Positions 1 to 8,535 of a stretch of DNA of 64,000 bases are shown here, in pieces. A program made the translations under genes and the position numbers. The DNA comes from Hyphomicrobiales bacterium. Lineage in GTDB: Bacteria > Pseudomonadota > Alphaproteobacteria > Rhizobiales > Rhizobiaceae. Each line of letters starts with the position of its first letter. Within the stretch, counting starts at the first letter, position 1. The stretch covers positions 29,256 to 93,255 of the forward strand of contig UBQW01000004.1 in the NCBI GenBank assembly GCA_900467745.1, written 5' to 3'. A model generated the notes under the pieces. That model had not been told where the DNA came from. It ran no database searches and saw only the letters and a list, made by a program, of their open reading frames with translations.

Positions 1-889
1 GCTCTGGGAGGGCAGCTGGGAAGATGACGCCGTCGTTCGCGATCGCGCCGCCGGCATCTTCACGCATCCGGAGAAGGTCCACCCGATCGGTCATTCCGGC
101 AAGCATTTCACGGTGCCGGGCATCCACCTCAGCGAACCCTCCCCACAGCGCACGCCGGTCCTCTACCAGGCCGGCGCGTCCAGCCGCGGCAAGGATTTCG
201 CGGGGGAACATGCAGAGTGCATCTTCGTCGCCGCTCCCTCAAAGCCGGTACTAAAACGTTATGTCGCCAATGTCCGGGAGGCAGCCGAGCGCGCCGGCCG
301 CAATCCACGCGAGATCCTCGCCTTCAATCTGCAGACCGTGATCCTCGGCGAGACCGATGCGGAAGCGAAAAAGAAGTTCGATGACTATCGCCGCTACGCC
401 TCTTTCGAAGGCGCGCAGACGTTGATCTCAGGCTGGACGGGGATCGATTTCGGCCAGTTCTCACCCGATGAGCCACTACGCCACCGCCACACCAACGCGG
501 TGCAATCGGCTGTCGAAACATTCACGACGATCGACCCCGACAAGGTCTGGTCGGTGCGCGAAATGGCCGACTGGGTCGGCGTCGGCGGCTTCGGCCCTGT
601 TTTCGTCGGCTCGCCGCAGACGGTCGCCGACCTGCTGCAGGAATGGGTCGAGGATACCGATGTCGACGGGTTCAATCTCGCCTATGCCATCACGCCCGAG
701 AGCTTCGAGGACGCAGTCGATCTCCTGGTGCCGGAATTGCAAAAGCGCGGCGTCTACAAGACGGATTATCGTCAGGGCACATTGCGCGAAAAGCTGTTCG
801 GCCATGGCCCGCGATTAGAGGCGCCCCATCCTGGCGCACGCTATCGTTATCTTGAGGCGCAGGACACGCGCCAGCCGCAGAGAGCCTGA
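1..889 (+). CDS. NtaA/SnaA/DszA-type flavin-dependent monooxygenase, 3' part
   Basis: The reading frame is open from base 2 to the stop at 887-889, giving the last 295 residues of a protein that begins left of the window. The first visible residues (LWEGSWEDDAVV) and the later stretches FTVPGIHLSEPSPQRTPVLY and GGFGPVFVGSPQTVADLLQEW are typical of the reduced-flavin-dependent NtaA/SnaA/DszA (LLM-class) monooxygenases, which oxidise sulfonates, aminopolycarboxylates or organosulfur compounds with FMNH2 from a partner reductase. About the C-terminal two thirds is visible; the N-terminal flavin-binding part is not. The substrate cannot be told. It converges on the AraC gene that ends 12 bases downstream. 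Confidence 0.85.
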   Translation, partial: LWEGSWEDDAVVRDRAAGIFTHPEKVHPIGHSGKHFTVPGIHLSEPSPQRTPVLYQAGASSRGKDFAGEHAECIFVAAPSKPVLKRYVANVREAAERAGRNPREILAFNLQTVILGETDAEAKKKFDDYRRYASFEGAQTLISGWTGIDFGQFSPDEPLRHRHTNAVQSAVETFTTIDPDKVWSVREMADWVGVGGFGPVFVGSPQTVADLLQEWVEDTDVDGFNLAYAITPESFEDAVDLLVPELQKRGVYKTDYRQGTLREKLFGHGPRLEAPHPGARYRYLEAQDTRQPQRA

Positions 890-901
890 TTGTCGCCAAG
901 C

Positions 902-1888
902 CTATCTCGAGCGCGCATCCTTCGGCGAAAATCCGAAGACCCTGCGGAAGGCCGTGGCGAAATTCGCGGCGCTTGAATAGCCGGCGACGAATGCTGCCTG
1001 CGCGATGGTCAACTTGCCGGTTTCCAGCGCCACGCGCGCCTGATCAAGTTTGATCTTGCGGACGTAGTGAAACACCGTCGTCCCATAGGCGGTGTGAAAC
1101 AGGCGTTGCAACGTGTTGACGCCGACGCCGACCTCGGCAGCCAGCGCATCGACGGAAGGTGGCGGACCATCGACCGCAAGCAACTCTTCCGCGCGTTTCA
1201 GGCGCTGGCGTTCGACGGGGCTGAGGCTGTGAGGCTCGGGCTGGGCATGGCCGGTATTCGTGACCTGGGAGAAAGCATCGGCGATGATCTGCAGGATGCG
1301 GCTTTCCATATAGAGGCGCGATAGATAGGTCTCGACACCGGCTGGGTTGATCACCTGTTCCGCAAGCGCGATCAGCGAAGCGCTCGGCTTCCAGGATTGG
1401 GCCGCAAGTGTGGTCGCGGTGAATTGCCTCAGCGCATCGGCGCCGGACCCGCCAAGCACATCCCCTGATTCCAGCCATTCCGGGAAGATCTTGATGGTTA
1501 GCTTCCTCACCCGATCGCCGATCGCCGCGCGCCGGCGAAAGACCTCGCGTTCTTTCTGATAGAACAGCGTGGCGGAAGGCACCCAGCGTCCCGAACCGGA
1601 TTGCTGCTGCGCCATCGGAATATCCTTGTCGCCGATACTGGCGCTGACGCCGCCCTGGAAGAACAGCTTGATGCCAAGATGCGGCGGCGCTTCGGTTTCG
1701 GTGCGCAGGTCGCAAAGATTGGTGACGTCGGAATAGTGAACGGTGAGCCCGCTGCGGATCTGTGTCTTTTGGAAGCGACCGCGCAGAAGCCTATCCTCGC
1801 CCTGCCGGTTGGATGCGAGCAGGCGGAAGGATTGGTTCTCCTTCTGCAAGTGATCAAAAAAATCCTGCGCCTTGACGAGCGAATTCAT
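902..1888 (-). CDS. AraC family regulator, PchR-like, of the iron locus
   Basis: 328 residues. The last ~100 residues form an AraC helix-turn-helix pair (VGVNTLQRLFHTAYGTTVF and IAQAAFVAGYSSAANFATAF, then GFSPKDAR). The N-terminal half (VHYSDVTNLCDLRTETEAPPH, then IKLFFQGGVSASIGDK) resembles PchR, the regulator that senses a ferri-siderophore and activates its receptor gene. It is divergent from the TonB receptor gene at 2095 with about 200 bases between the start codons, the usual arrangement for such a pair. It probably activates receptor, binding-protein and esterase expression when the cognate siderophore is present. The inducer is not known. Confidence 0.88.
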   Translation of the reverse strand: MNSLVKAQDFFDHLQKENQSFRLLASNRQGEDRLLRGRFQKTQIRSGLTVHYSDVTNLCDLRTETEAPPHLGIKLFFQGGVSASIGDKDIPMAQQQSGSGRWVPSATLFYQKEREVFRRRAAIGDRVRKLTIKIFPEWLESGDVLGGSGADALRQFTATTLAAQSWKPSASLIALAEQVINPAGVETYLSRLYMESRILQIIADAFSQVTNTGHAQPEPHSLSPVERQRLKRAEELLAVDGPPPSVDALAAEVGVGVNTLQRLFHTAYGTTVFHYVRKIKLDQARVALETGKLTIAQAAFVAGYSSAANFATAFRRVFGFSPKDARSR

Positions 1889-2007
1889 CGAACCAGTCCC
1901 GTTTTTTGATGCCGCACCGCCACCGTGTGTTCTGCAAACGATATTGAGGCTTTTTCAAACAAGTTCGCGGTGGCCGGACATCCCCTTCGCCGTATAAAGA
2001 ATAAACA

Positions 2008-2022
2008 TGATTAATTCCATCA
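2008..2022. promoter_or_regulatory. Iron-responsive operator (RirA-type IRO box)
   Basis: The sequence TGATTAATTCCATCA fits TGA-N9-TCA, the iron-responsive operator bound by RirA in rhizobia. It lies about 70 bases upstream of the TonB receptor start codon, between the divergent araC and receptor genes, in a local AT-rich stretch suited to a promoter. Site and position are seen; RirA control is inferred from the rhizobial consensus. One such match is expected by chance every few kilobases, so the position is what gives it weight. Confidence 0.55.
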
Positions 2023-2094
2023 TATTTTAAACGAGTGTGTGTTTCCGGTCGTTGGACTGGACAGCAGATGCCTCGTGAGTGACTGAGGGACATA

Positions 2095-4320
2095 ATGGTT
2101 TCTATTCGAACTCTCCTCCGCGCAGCGGTCGTCACGCCCGCCATTCTCGGAGCGGCCACCGCCGTGGCGCAAGAACAGACGGCGACTGATCTGCAGAAGA
2201 TCACCATCACGGCCGATGGCGCGAAGGACAAGGGTCCGGTCGCCAAGCGTTCGCGCTCGGGTACCAAGACCGATACACCGCTCATCGAGACGCCTCAGTC
2301 AGTCTCCGTGGTGACGCAAGAAGACATCGAGAAGCGCGGCGCGACCAGCGTGGCAGCGGCACTGCGCTATGAGCCGGGCGTCACGACGGGCTCGCGACCC
2401 GGCGACCGGTTCGACAGCGTCTTCATCCGCGGCTTCGGAGGTTTCGGGGGAGCAGCAAACTACATCCATTATTGGGATGGTCTGAGGCTGCCGACGGGGC
2501 TCAATTACAATGTGCCGTCGGTCGATCCATATTTCCTCCAGCGTATCGATATCACCCGCGGACCGGCATCGGTGCTCTACGGCTCCGGCAATCCCGGCGG
2601 CCTCGTCAATCTGGTCAGCAAGGAGCCGGAAGCGGAAGCCTCTCACGAGGTGCTGACGCGCTTCGGCAATAATGGTCGCGCTGAAGCGGCTTTCGATTTC
2701 ACCGGGCCGGTTGAAGGCAATGACCAGCTTCTCTACCGGCTCACCGGCATCGCCACCCAATACGATCTCGGCTTCGACTATTCCGACAGCTCGCGCGTCG
2801 CGCTGGCTCCATCGGTCACCTGGGCGCCCGACAACGACACGACCTTGACCCTGAAGGCGAGCTATACACGCGATCCGAACGCTGCGCTGACGAACTGGAT
2901 GCCGGCGCTCGGCACCCTGCAGACGAACCCGAACGGCCAGATCCCCTATGATTTCTTCAGCGGCAATCCGAACTACAACCAGTTCGAGCGCACGCAGGCG
3001 ACGCTGGGATACGAGTTCGAGCAGCACCTGAACGATACCTGGACGGTTCGGCAGAACCTGCGCTTCATGCATAATGAGAGCGAGTTCAAGGCCTACTCTG
3101 TCGCGCCGGGCGCCCCATGGGCAAGTGCCGCGAGCTGCGGCGGCGTGAGCTATCTATGCCTTTCGCGCCAGTCGACCCATTATGTCGAACAGTTCAACGC
3201 GCTGGCCGTCGACAACCAGGCGCAGGCGGATTTCAATACGGGCGCGCTGGAGCACACCGTCCTGTTCGGCCTCGATTACCAGCAGGTGGACGCGAGCGCG
3301 ACCTATGGAAACGGCGCAACCACCTATCTGAACTACCTCAGCCCCGTGTACGAGGCCGCTCCGAACGTCAAGTTCACCGGGCATCAGGACCAGACGCGCC
3401 GGCAGACCGGCGTCTATATTCAGGATCAGATGAAGCTGGACAATTGGTCCTTCGTTCTCGCCGGCCGCCAGGATTGGGCCAGCATCGACAATGCGACGAC
3501 CAATCTCACCTCGAATGTCACAAGCAATTCCGAGACGACCGACAGCGCCTTCACCTGGAAAGCCGGTCTTCTCTACGAGTTCGATAACGGCATCGCTCCT
3601 TACGCCAGCTATTCCACCTCCTTCGACCCGACCGCCGGGACCGGCTACGGCGGCGTCAACTTCAAGCCGACGACGGGCCAGCAGTATGAGGTCGGCATCA
3701 AGTATCAGCCGCAGAACATGGACGCGCTCTTTACCGTTGCGCTCTACGACCTGACCCAGCAGAACGTGCTGACGACGGACACCGCCCATCCGGGCACCGG
3801 AACGAGCATGGGCTGCAGTGCAACGGTGTGCCAGACGCAGACCGGTGAGGTTCGTTCGCGCGGCGTCGAACTGGGAGCGAAGTTCGCGGTGACGGATAAC
3901 CTTAACCTGATCGCGTCTTACTCCTACAACGACATCAAAGTCACGAAGAGCAACGTTGCGAACGTGGAAGGCAACACGCCTGTCGGCGCGCCGGAGCATA
4001 TGGCAAACCTTTGGGCCGACTATACGCTGAGCGATGGCCCGCTTGCCGGCCTCGGTTTTGGCGGCGGCGCGCGCTATATAGGCGGCACTTACGGCGACGC
4101 CACGAATACGGACGCGATGAAGGTGCCTGGCTACACTCTGTTCGACGCGGCCGTACATTACGACTTCGGCCAGAACAACCCAGAGTTCAAGGGCCTGACG
4201 GCCGCGGTCAATGTGACAAATCTCTTCAACAAGGAGTATGTCGCGGCTTGCGCCTCCGCTGCGCAATGCTTCTACGGCACTGGCCGCACGGTTATGGCGA
4301 CCCTTGCCTATAAGTGGTGA
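2095..4320 (+). CDS. TonB-dependent siderophore receptor
   Basis: 741 residues, the usual size for this family. A signal peptide covers residues 1-25 (cut after AVA, before QEQ). A plug domain follows (ETPQSVSVVTQEDIEKRG; EPGVTTGSRPGDRFDSVFIR; ITRGPASVLYGSGNPGGLVN), then a beta-barrel that ends in an aromatic residue (LAYKW), as outer-membrane proteins do. The plug sequences are those of FhuA/FoxA/FpvA-type ferric-siderophore receptors. It imports a ferri-siderophore across the outer membrane with TonB energy. GAGGGA precedes the ATG by about 6 bases. The binding-protein gene starts at its stop codon, so the two are cotranscribed. Ligand unknown; the esterase downstream points to an ester-containing siderophore. 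Confidence 0.95.
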   Translation: MVSIRTLLRAAVVTPAILGAATAVAQEQTATDLQKITITADGAKDKGPVAKRSRSGTKTDTPLIETPQSVSVVTQEDIEKRGATSVAAALRYEPGVTTGSRPGDRFDSVFIRGFGGFGGAANYIHYWDGLRLPTGLNYNVPSVDPYFLQRIDITRGPASVLYGSGNPGGLVNLVSKEPEAEASHEVLTRFGNNGRAEAAFDFTGPVEGNDQLLYRLTGIATQYDLGFDYSDSSRVALAPSVTWAPDNDTTLTLKASYTRDPNAALTNWMPALGTLQTNPNGQIPYDFFSGNPNYNQFERTQATLGYEFEQHLNDTWTVRQNLRFMHNESEFKAYSVAPGAPWASAASCGGVSYLCLSRQSTHYVEQFNALAVDNQAQADFNTGALEHTVLFGLDYQQVDASATYGNGATTYLNYLSPVYEAAPNVKFTGHQDQTRRQTGVYIQDQMKLDNWSFVLAGRQDWASIDNATTNLTSNVTSNSETTDSAFTWKAGLLYEFDNGIAPYASYSTSFDPTAGTGYGGVNFKPTTGQQYEVGIKYQPQNMDALFTVALYDLTQQNVLTTDTAHPGTGTSMGCSATVCQTQTGEVRSRGVELGAKFAVTDNLNLIASYSYNDIKVTKSNVANVEGNTPVGAPEHMANLWADYTLSDGPLAGLGFGGGARYIGGTYGDATNTDAMKVPGYTLFDAAVHYDFGQNNPEFKGLTAAVNVTNLFNKEYVAACASAAQCFYGTGRTVMATLAYKW

Positions 4321-4325
4321 CGGAA

Positions 4326-5453
4326 ATGGACGCGGCTATGAGATTGGGCAATTCGATGAGATGCTGCATGCTCGAGATATTTCGCCTCCTTGTCTTGCTG
4401 ATCGGGCTAAGCGTTGCGGGTGCGGCGCATGCTGAGCTGTCGCTGACCGATCTCAAGGGCCGCAACGTCACCCTCCAGAAGCCGGCGAGCCGGATTCTGG
4501 TCGATGACGGGCGGATGATCATCGCTCTGTCTTTCCTGAGCGACGATCCCATCAGCCTCGTTGCCGCATGGCCGCATGACATCGATCGTTTCGGCCGCGA
4601 GCTCTACGCTACCTACCTGGCCAAGTTCCCGGCGATTGACACCTTGCCGAGATCGACAAGCAACACGCAGGACATGGCGGTGGAGCAGGTGATCGCGGCC
4701 AAGCCCGATCTGGTGATCCTGTCGCTGCACTCGCGTCCGGCCGAGCAGCAGCTTGCACAGCTCGATGAAGCCGGCATTCCTGTGATCTTCGTCGATTTCT
4801 CCGCCGATCCCTTCGTCAATACCGACAAGAGCCTCGATATTCTCGGCAAGGCGATCGGCCGCGATGAACAGGCGCAAAAGGTCGTCGCGTTCCGGCAGCA
4901 ACAGAAACGCATGCTGATGGACAGGATCAGCATGGCTGGCGCCCTGCAAAAGCCGGTCGTCTTCATGGAGACGCACGCGTCCACAAATGAAGCATGCTGC
5001 AATTCACCGGGTTCGGGCAATGTGGGCCGTTTCATCGATTTTGCCGGCGGCGCCAATATCGGCGCGGTTCTAAAGGGAAGACCATCCGGGCAGATCAGCC
5101 TGGAATATGCGCTCGCAACCAAGCCGGATATCTATATCGCCAGCGGCGGCCAGTATATGGAAAAGCGCGGCGGCTTGCTGGTCGGTCCGAACTACAGTGC
5201 GTCGGAGACACAGGCGTCACTCGATCGCCTTCTCGCGCGCCCGGGGTTCTCATCGCTACCGGCGATCGAAAAGGGCAATATTCACGGCATTTCCCAACAG
5301 CTCTTCAATTCGCCGCTCGATCTTCTGGCACTTGAGCTGATCGCTCGCTGGGTGCATCCCGATCTGTCTGCCGATATCGATGTGGAGGCCGTGCGACAGG
5401 AGTTCAACGGCTTCATGGCCGTGCCACTCACGGGAGCATATTGGACGAAATGA
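4326..5453 (+). CDS. Periplasmic iron-siderophore binding protein (FecB/FhuD type)
   Basis: About 375 residues. A hydrophobic signal sequence (FRLLVLLIGLSVAGAAHA) ends near AHA-ELS, so the protein is periplasmic. The TroA/Peripla_BP_2 fold is indicated by LTDLKGRNVTLQKPASRILV near the mature N-terminus, then VEQVIAAKPDLVILS and GKAIGRDEQAQKVV. The start is uncertain: GTG 4314 overlaps the receptor stop, and ATG 4326, 4338 and 4356 are all possible; 4326 is taken here. Its neighbours are the receptor (translationally close) and an esterase, so it should carry the ferri-siderophore. No FecCD-like permease or ATPase is in the window, which is odd for this transporter class. Confidence 0.85.
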   Translation: MDAAMRLGNSMRCCMLEIFRLLVLLIGLSVAGAAHAELSLTDLKGRNVTLQKPASRILVDDGRMIIALSFLSDDPISLVAAWPHDIDRFGRELYATYLAKFPAIDTLPRSTSNTQDMAVEQVIAAKPDLVILSLHSRPAEQQLAQLDEAGIPVIFVDFSADPFVNTDKSLDILGKAIGRDEQAQKVVAFRQQQKRMLMDRISMAGALQKPVVFMETHASTNEACCNSPGSGNVGRFIDFAGGANIGAVLKGRPSGQISLEYALATKPDIYIASGGQYMEKRGGLLVGPNYSASETQASLDRLLARPGFSSLPAIEKGNIHGISQQLFNSPLDLLALELIARWVHPDLSADIDVEAVRQEFNGFMAVPLTGAYWTK

Positions 5454-6355
5454 TGGGGTTCGGTCGCAGCATGAAAAAGCATCACCAGCAATCGGCCGAA
5501 TGTCCCGAGACATTGATCCAGACACCCTATGTCCTGCCCGGCTGCGAAAGGTTCCGCCAGCGATCGATCGTGAGCGGTCTCGATTACGAGATCTTCGTGT
5601 CGGTTCCAGACGTCGAACCGCCGGCATCGGGTTTCCCCGTTCTCTATCTGCTCGATGGCAATTCCGATTTCGTGACCGTCTCGGAAACGATGAAGCGCGT
5701 CTCACGGCGCCCACAGGCGACCGGGATATCACCGTCCATTGTCGTTGGCATCGGCTACCCTGATACCGAAAGCTACAACATAGACCGCCGGCAGTTCGAC
5801 CTCACGCGCCATGCGCCGGATGAGGCGGCTCTACCCGATGCGTCCAGCGGCGCCTGCGGTGGACAGGACGCATTCGTCGCGTTTCTGCGCACGCAGCTAC
5901 AGCCGCATATCGAGACGGTCTATCCTGCCGATCCGGCCCGCCGAATGCTGATGGGGCACTCGCTTGCCGGCTACTTCGTCCTCGACATATTGAGCCGCCG
6001 CCCTGAGTTGTTCTCAGGCTATATCAGCTTCAGCCCCTCCATCTGGTGGGACCGAGCCGGGCTGATGCAGGCAGGCGCCGCGATCCGTGCCCCTACCCCG
6101 CTGCGGCTTCATATCTCCGCCGGCCGTTGGGAGCAGGAACTCGCGCCCTGGCAGGACCTGGAAAGCCTGACGGGTCGCTATCATCAAGTGCGCGAGGCAC
6201 GACGGATGATCGACAACGCGCGAGAATTTGCGGAGGCCATCCGTCCCGTCGTCGGCGAAAAGGCGGTGAAATTCGAGGTCGGCGCCGACGAGGACCATTC
6301 AACGATCGTTACGGTCATGCTCTGTCGCGCATTGCGGTTTGTTGCGGCACGATAG
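5450..6355 (+). CDS. Alpha/beta-hydrolase, siderophore esterase-like (IroE/BesA/Fes family)
   Basis: About 301 residues from the ATG that overlaps the preceding stop as ATGATG; ATG 5441 and 5471 are alternatives. The esterase fold is shown by PVLYLLDGNSDF (early strand), the nucleophile elbow MGHSLAGYFVLD (Ser near residue 171), SGYISFSPSIWW and a C-terminal EDHS with the catalytic His. This pattern matches the IroE/Fes esterase branch, which hydrolyses ferri-siderophore ester bonds to release iron. No signal peptide is apparent, so a cytoplasmic role is likely. It is the last gene of the receptor operon. A general esterase is the alternative, but the context favours iron release. Confidence 0.85.
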   Translation: MMGFGRSMKKHHQQSAECPETLIQTPYVLPGCERFRQRSIVSGLDYEIFVSVPDVEPPASGFPVLYLLDGNSDFVTVSETMKRVSRRPQATGISPSIVVGIGYPDTESYNIDRRQFDLTRHAPDEAALPDASSGACGGQDAFVAFLRTQLQPHIETVYPADPARRMLMGHSLAGYFVLDILSRRPELFSGYISFSPSIWWDRAGLMQAGAAIRAPTPLRLHISAGRWEQELAPWQDLESLTGRYHQVREARRMIDNAREFAEAIRPVVGEKAVKFEVGADEDHSTIVTVMLCRALRFVAAR

Positions 6356-6417
6356 GGCGACCGACAAAACCGTGACATCCAGCGCACACACGGCGCACCA
6401 TTTCCCGCCTCTTGTTG

Positions 6418-6449
6418 GGCCTGCGGCCGCTTTCCACGTGCCGCAGGCC
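6418..6449. terminator. Hairpin between convergent genes, probable bidirectional terminator
   Basis: GGCCTGCGGC at 6418-6427 and GCCGCAGGCC at 6440-6449 are perfect 10-base inverted arms around a 12-base loop. It sits in the 100-base gap between the stop of the esterase (plus strand) and the stop of the SDR (minus strand). There is no clear T run after either arm, so it may slow or protect transcripts rather than be a classical intrinsic terminator. Confidence 0.5.
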
Positions 6450-6455
6450 AAGGCG

Positions 6456-7427
6456 TCACATATCTCCCGGCGAGACACCGGTGATCGTTTTCGAGATATC
6501 CCATAGCCGATCGGCCGCTTGACGATCCATCGCCCACGGCGCAACGCCCTTGTCTCCCGGCGCCTCTTCCTGAGGGAGAGATATCTCGCAATCTTCGCAG
6601 TAGACACCGCCTATCCCGACCAGCTGCGGTGAAGTTGCGGCCCACACACTCGTCGCGGCGCCCTGCTCGGGTGACTTCAAATCGCGGGAGGGATCGACGC
6701 GGCGATCACCGTTCTCATCATAGACATCAAACGCGTTGATCTCTTCTTCGCTGAGATGGCGGGCGAGTTCCGTCAGGATGACCCCGGGGTGCAAGGAGAA
6801 CGCCCGCACACCGAATGCCGCTCCACGTTGATCAAGACCAAGCGCGAAAAGCGCATTGGCGGTCTTTGCCTGACCATAGGCTTGCCACTTGTCATAGGGG
6901 CGCGCGCGGAAGTCGATATCGTCAAAATCGACCGGGCAGATCTGATGACCGCGTGAGGAGACCGAGACGACGCGAGCGTTACCCGACTTAACGAGAGCCG
7001 GCCAAAGACCGGCCACCAGCCGGAAATGTCCAAGGTGGTTGGTGGCGAACTGGCTCTCATGGCCGTCGAAATCGCGGGCCAGCGGCGTTGCCATGATCCC
7101 GGCGCTGTTGATCAGGATGGAGACAGCCCTGCCCTGTCCAACAATCCTGTTCGAGAAGGCGGCGATCGATGCGGCGTCGGTGAGGTCCATCGTCTCGATG
7201 GTCACGTTCCCTATTCCGGCCAGCGTCCGCTCGGCCTTGCCGCGATCGCGCGCCGGAACGATCACATGCGCGCCGGCGCTTGCAAGCGCCCGCGTTGTTT
7301 CCACCCCAAGCCCGGAATAGCCGCCCGTCACGATCGCCGTCTTGCCGGTAAGATCGAGGCCCTCGACGACGTTAAGTGCCGTGCTCGCTGCGCCGAATGG
7401 CGATCCGATTGGTTTTTGCTCGGACAA
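6456..7427 (-). CDS. Short-chain dehydrogenase/reductase (retinol dehydrogenase-like)
   Basis: About 323 residues from TTG 7427, chosen because AAGGAG lies 8 bases before it; the open frame runs further up to 7532 but into the divergent promoter. Rossmann motif GKTAIVTGGYSGLGVET (TGxxxGxG) near residue 28, NSAGIMA, an active-site Ser in VSVSSRGH, and YGQAKTAN with the catalytic Tyr-xxx-Lys. The length and the FATNHLGHF stretch fit the extended retinol-dehydrogenase/WWOX-like SDR group. It is divergent from the AraC gene at 7531, which probably controls it. Substrate unknown. Confidence 0.9.
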   Translation of the reverse strand: MSEQKPIGSPFGAASTALNVVEGLDLTGKTAIVTGGYSGLGVETTRALASAGAHVIVPARDRGKAERTLAGIGNVTIETMDLTDAASIAAFSNRIVGQGRAVSILINSAGIMATPLARDFDGHESQFATNHLGHFRLVAGLWPALVKSGNARVVSVSSRGHQICPVDFDDIDFRARPYDKWQAYGQAKTANALFALGLDQRGAAFGVRAFSLHPGVILTELARHLSEEEINAFDVYDENGDRRVDPSRDLKSPEQGAATSVWAATSPQLVGIGGVYCEDCEISLPQEEAPGDKGVAPWAMDRQAADRLWDISKTITGVSPGDM

Positions 7428-7530
7428 TGTCTTCACTCCTTCGTTTTTCTGGTGTCCGCAACGCATATCGTGTAGATTTTCGGTGACTGCAGCCTGAAGA
7501 ATCCGGAATTTTGTCGTGATCGTCCAAAAC

Positions 7531-8448
7531 ATGCATGATGCTCTCTCCGACGTTCTGGGCGCAATCGATGCTCGCGCGCTGTTTTCCGTGCGGTTTGCTG
7601 CCTCGGGACCGTGGTCAGTCGCCTTTCCAGCGCCGAGCTATCTGAAGTTCAATGCCGTGCGGCGCGGTGCCGCATGGATTATCGAGGACGGCGCCGCACC
7701 TCGCCGTGTTGAGGCCGGAGACTGCCTTGTCGTCAGCGGCAGGTCGTTTACACTTTGCAGCGATCCGAAGGTGCCTTCGGTCCCGGCAAGCAAGGTTTTC
7801 GCCAATGCCGGCCTCGATGTGACGATCGGCCAAGGCTCTGACTTCGTGTTGCTCGGCGGAAGTGTCAATCTCGACACGGTAGATGGTTCGCTCTTGACGG
7901 ATGCGCTGCCACCGCTCGTCGTCATCAAAAGTGACGATGCCGGCCCGATCGGCTGGCTGCTTGAGCAACTGGACCGTGAATGGAACGGTACGGCACCTGG
8001 TTCTCGTGTCGCCTGCAACGATCTTTTGCGGCTGACATTCATTTACGTTCTGCGCGCCTACCTCGCTCAAGACCAAGCTCAGCATCCCGGATGGCTCGCG
8101 GGCCTTGCGGACAATCGCCTGGCACCGGCGCTGCGGGCAATCCACGCTGATCCCGCGCACCCTTGGACGGTCGAAACGCTTGCGCGCCTCGTTGGCCAGT
8201 CCCGCTCGACGTTTGCCGAACGCTTCAAGGTGACCGTTGGGGCATCCCCGATGGACTACCTTGTCCGTTGGCGGATGCGGATCGCCGCCGCCCGCCTTCG
8301 CCGCGGTGAGGAACCCCTGCCGCGCATTGCGCAGTCGCTGGGCTATGCGTCCGACAGTGCATTCGCAGCGGCATTCCGGCGGGTTCTTATGGAATCGCCC
8401 GCGCGATATCGCAGTATACATCGCGCATCCGGTGCAGGAGCGCGGTAA
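7531..8448 (+). CDS. AraC family regulator with cupin sensor, divergent from SDR
   Basis: About 305 residues from ATG 7531; GTG 7516 is an in-frame alternative. The N-terminal half has the look of the cupin-type AraC sensor domain (PWSVAFPAPSYLKFNAVRRG, then RRVEAGDCLVVSGRSFTL). The C-terminal ~100 residues are an AraC DNA-binding domain (VETLARLVGQSRSTFAERFK; GASPMDYLVRWRMRIAAARL; IAQSLGYASDSAFAAAFRR). Regulators of this type usually sit next to one oxidoreductase gene and activate it, which fits the divergent SDR only 103 bases away. The signal is unknown. Confidence 0.9.
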   Translation: MHDALSDVLGAIDARALFSVRFAASGPWSVAFPAPSYLKFNAVRRGAAWIIEDGAAPRRVEAGDCLVVSGRSFTLCSDPKVPSVPASKVFANAGLDVTIGQGSDFVLLGGSVNLDTVDGSLLTDALPPLVVIKSDDAGPIGWLLEQLDREWNGTAPGSRVACNDLLRLTFIYVLRAYLAQDQAQHPGWLAGLADNRLAPALRAIHADPAHPWTVETLARLVGQSRSTFAERFKVTVGASPMDYLVRWRMRIAAARLRRGEEPLPRIAQSLGYASDSAFAAAFRRVLMESPARYRSIHRASGAGAR

Positions 8449-8501
8449 CTGTTATCTGCGATATAGGGCGCGGCACTTGTTGTACGCATGATGGCGATAT
8501 A

Positions 8502-8511
8502 GCGTATACGC
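8502..8511. promoter_or_regulatory. Palindrome GCGTATACGC before the GntR gene
   Basis: A perfect 10-base palindrome with GTATAC centre, about 25 bases upstream of the gntR start codon. The same GTATAC core lies in the larger palindrome just after the gene (9248-9265). It could be an autoregulatory operator. The site is short, so this is an inference from the shared core. Confidence 0.35.
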
Positions 8512-8535
8512 CACCGAAACATTCATTGAAGTCCC

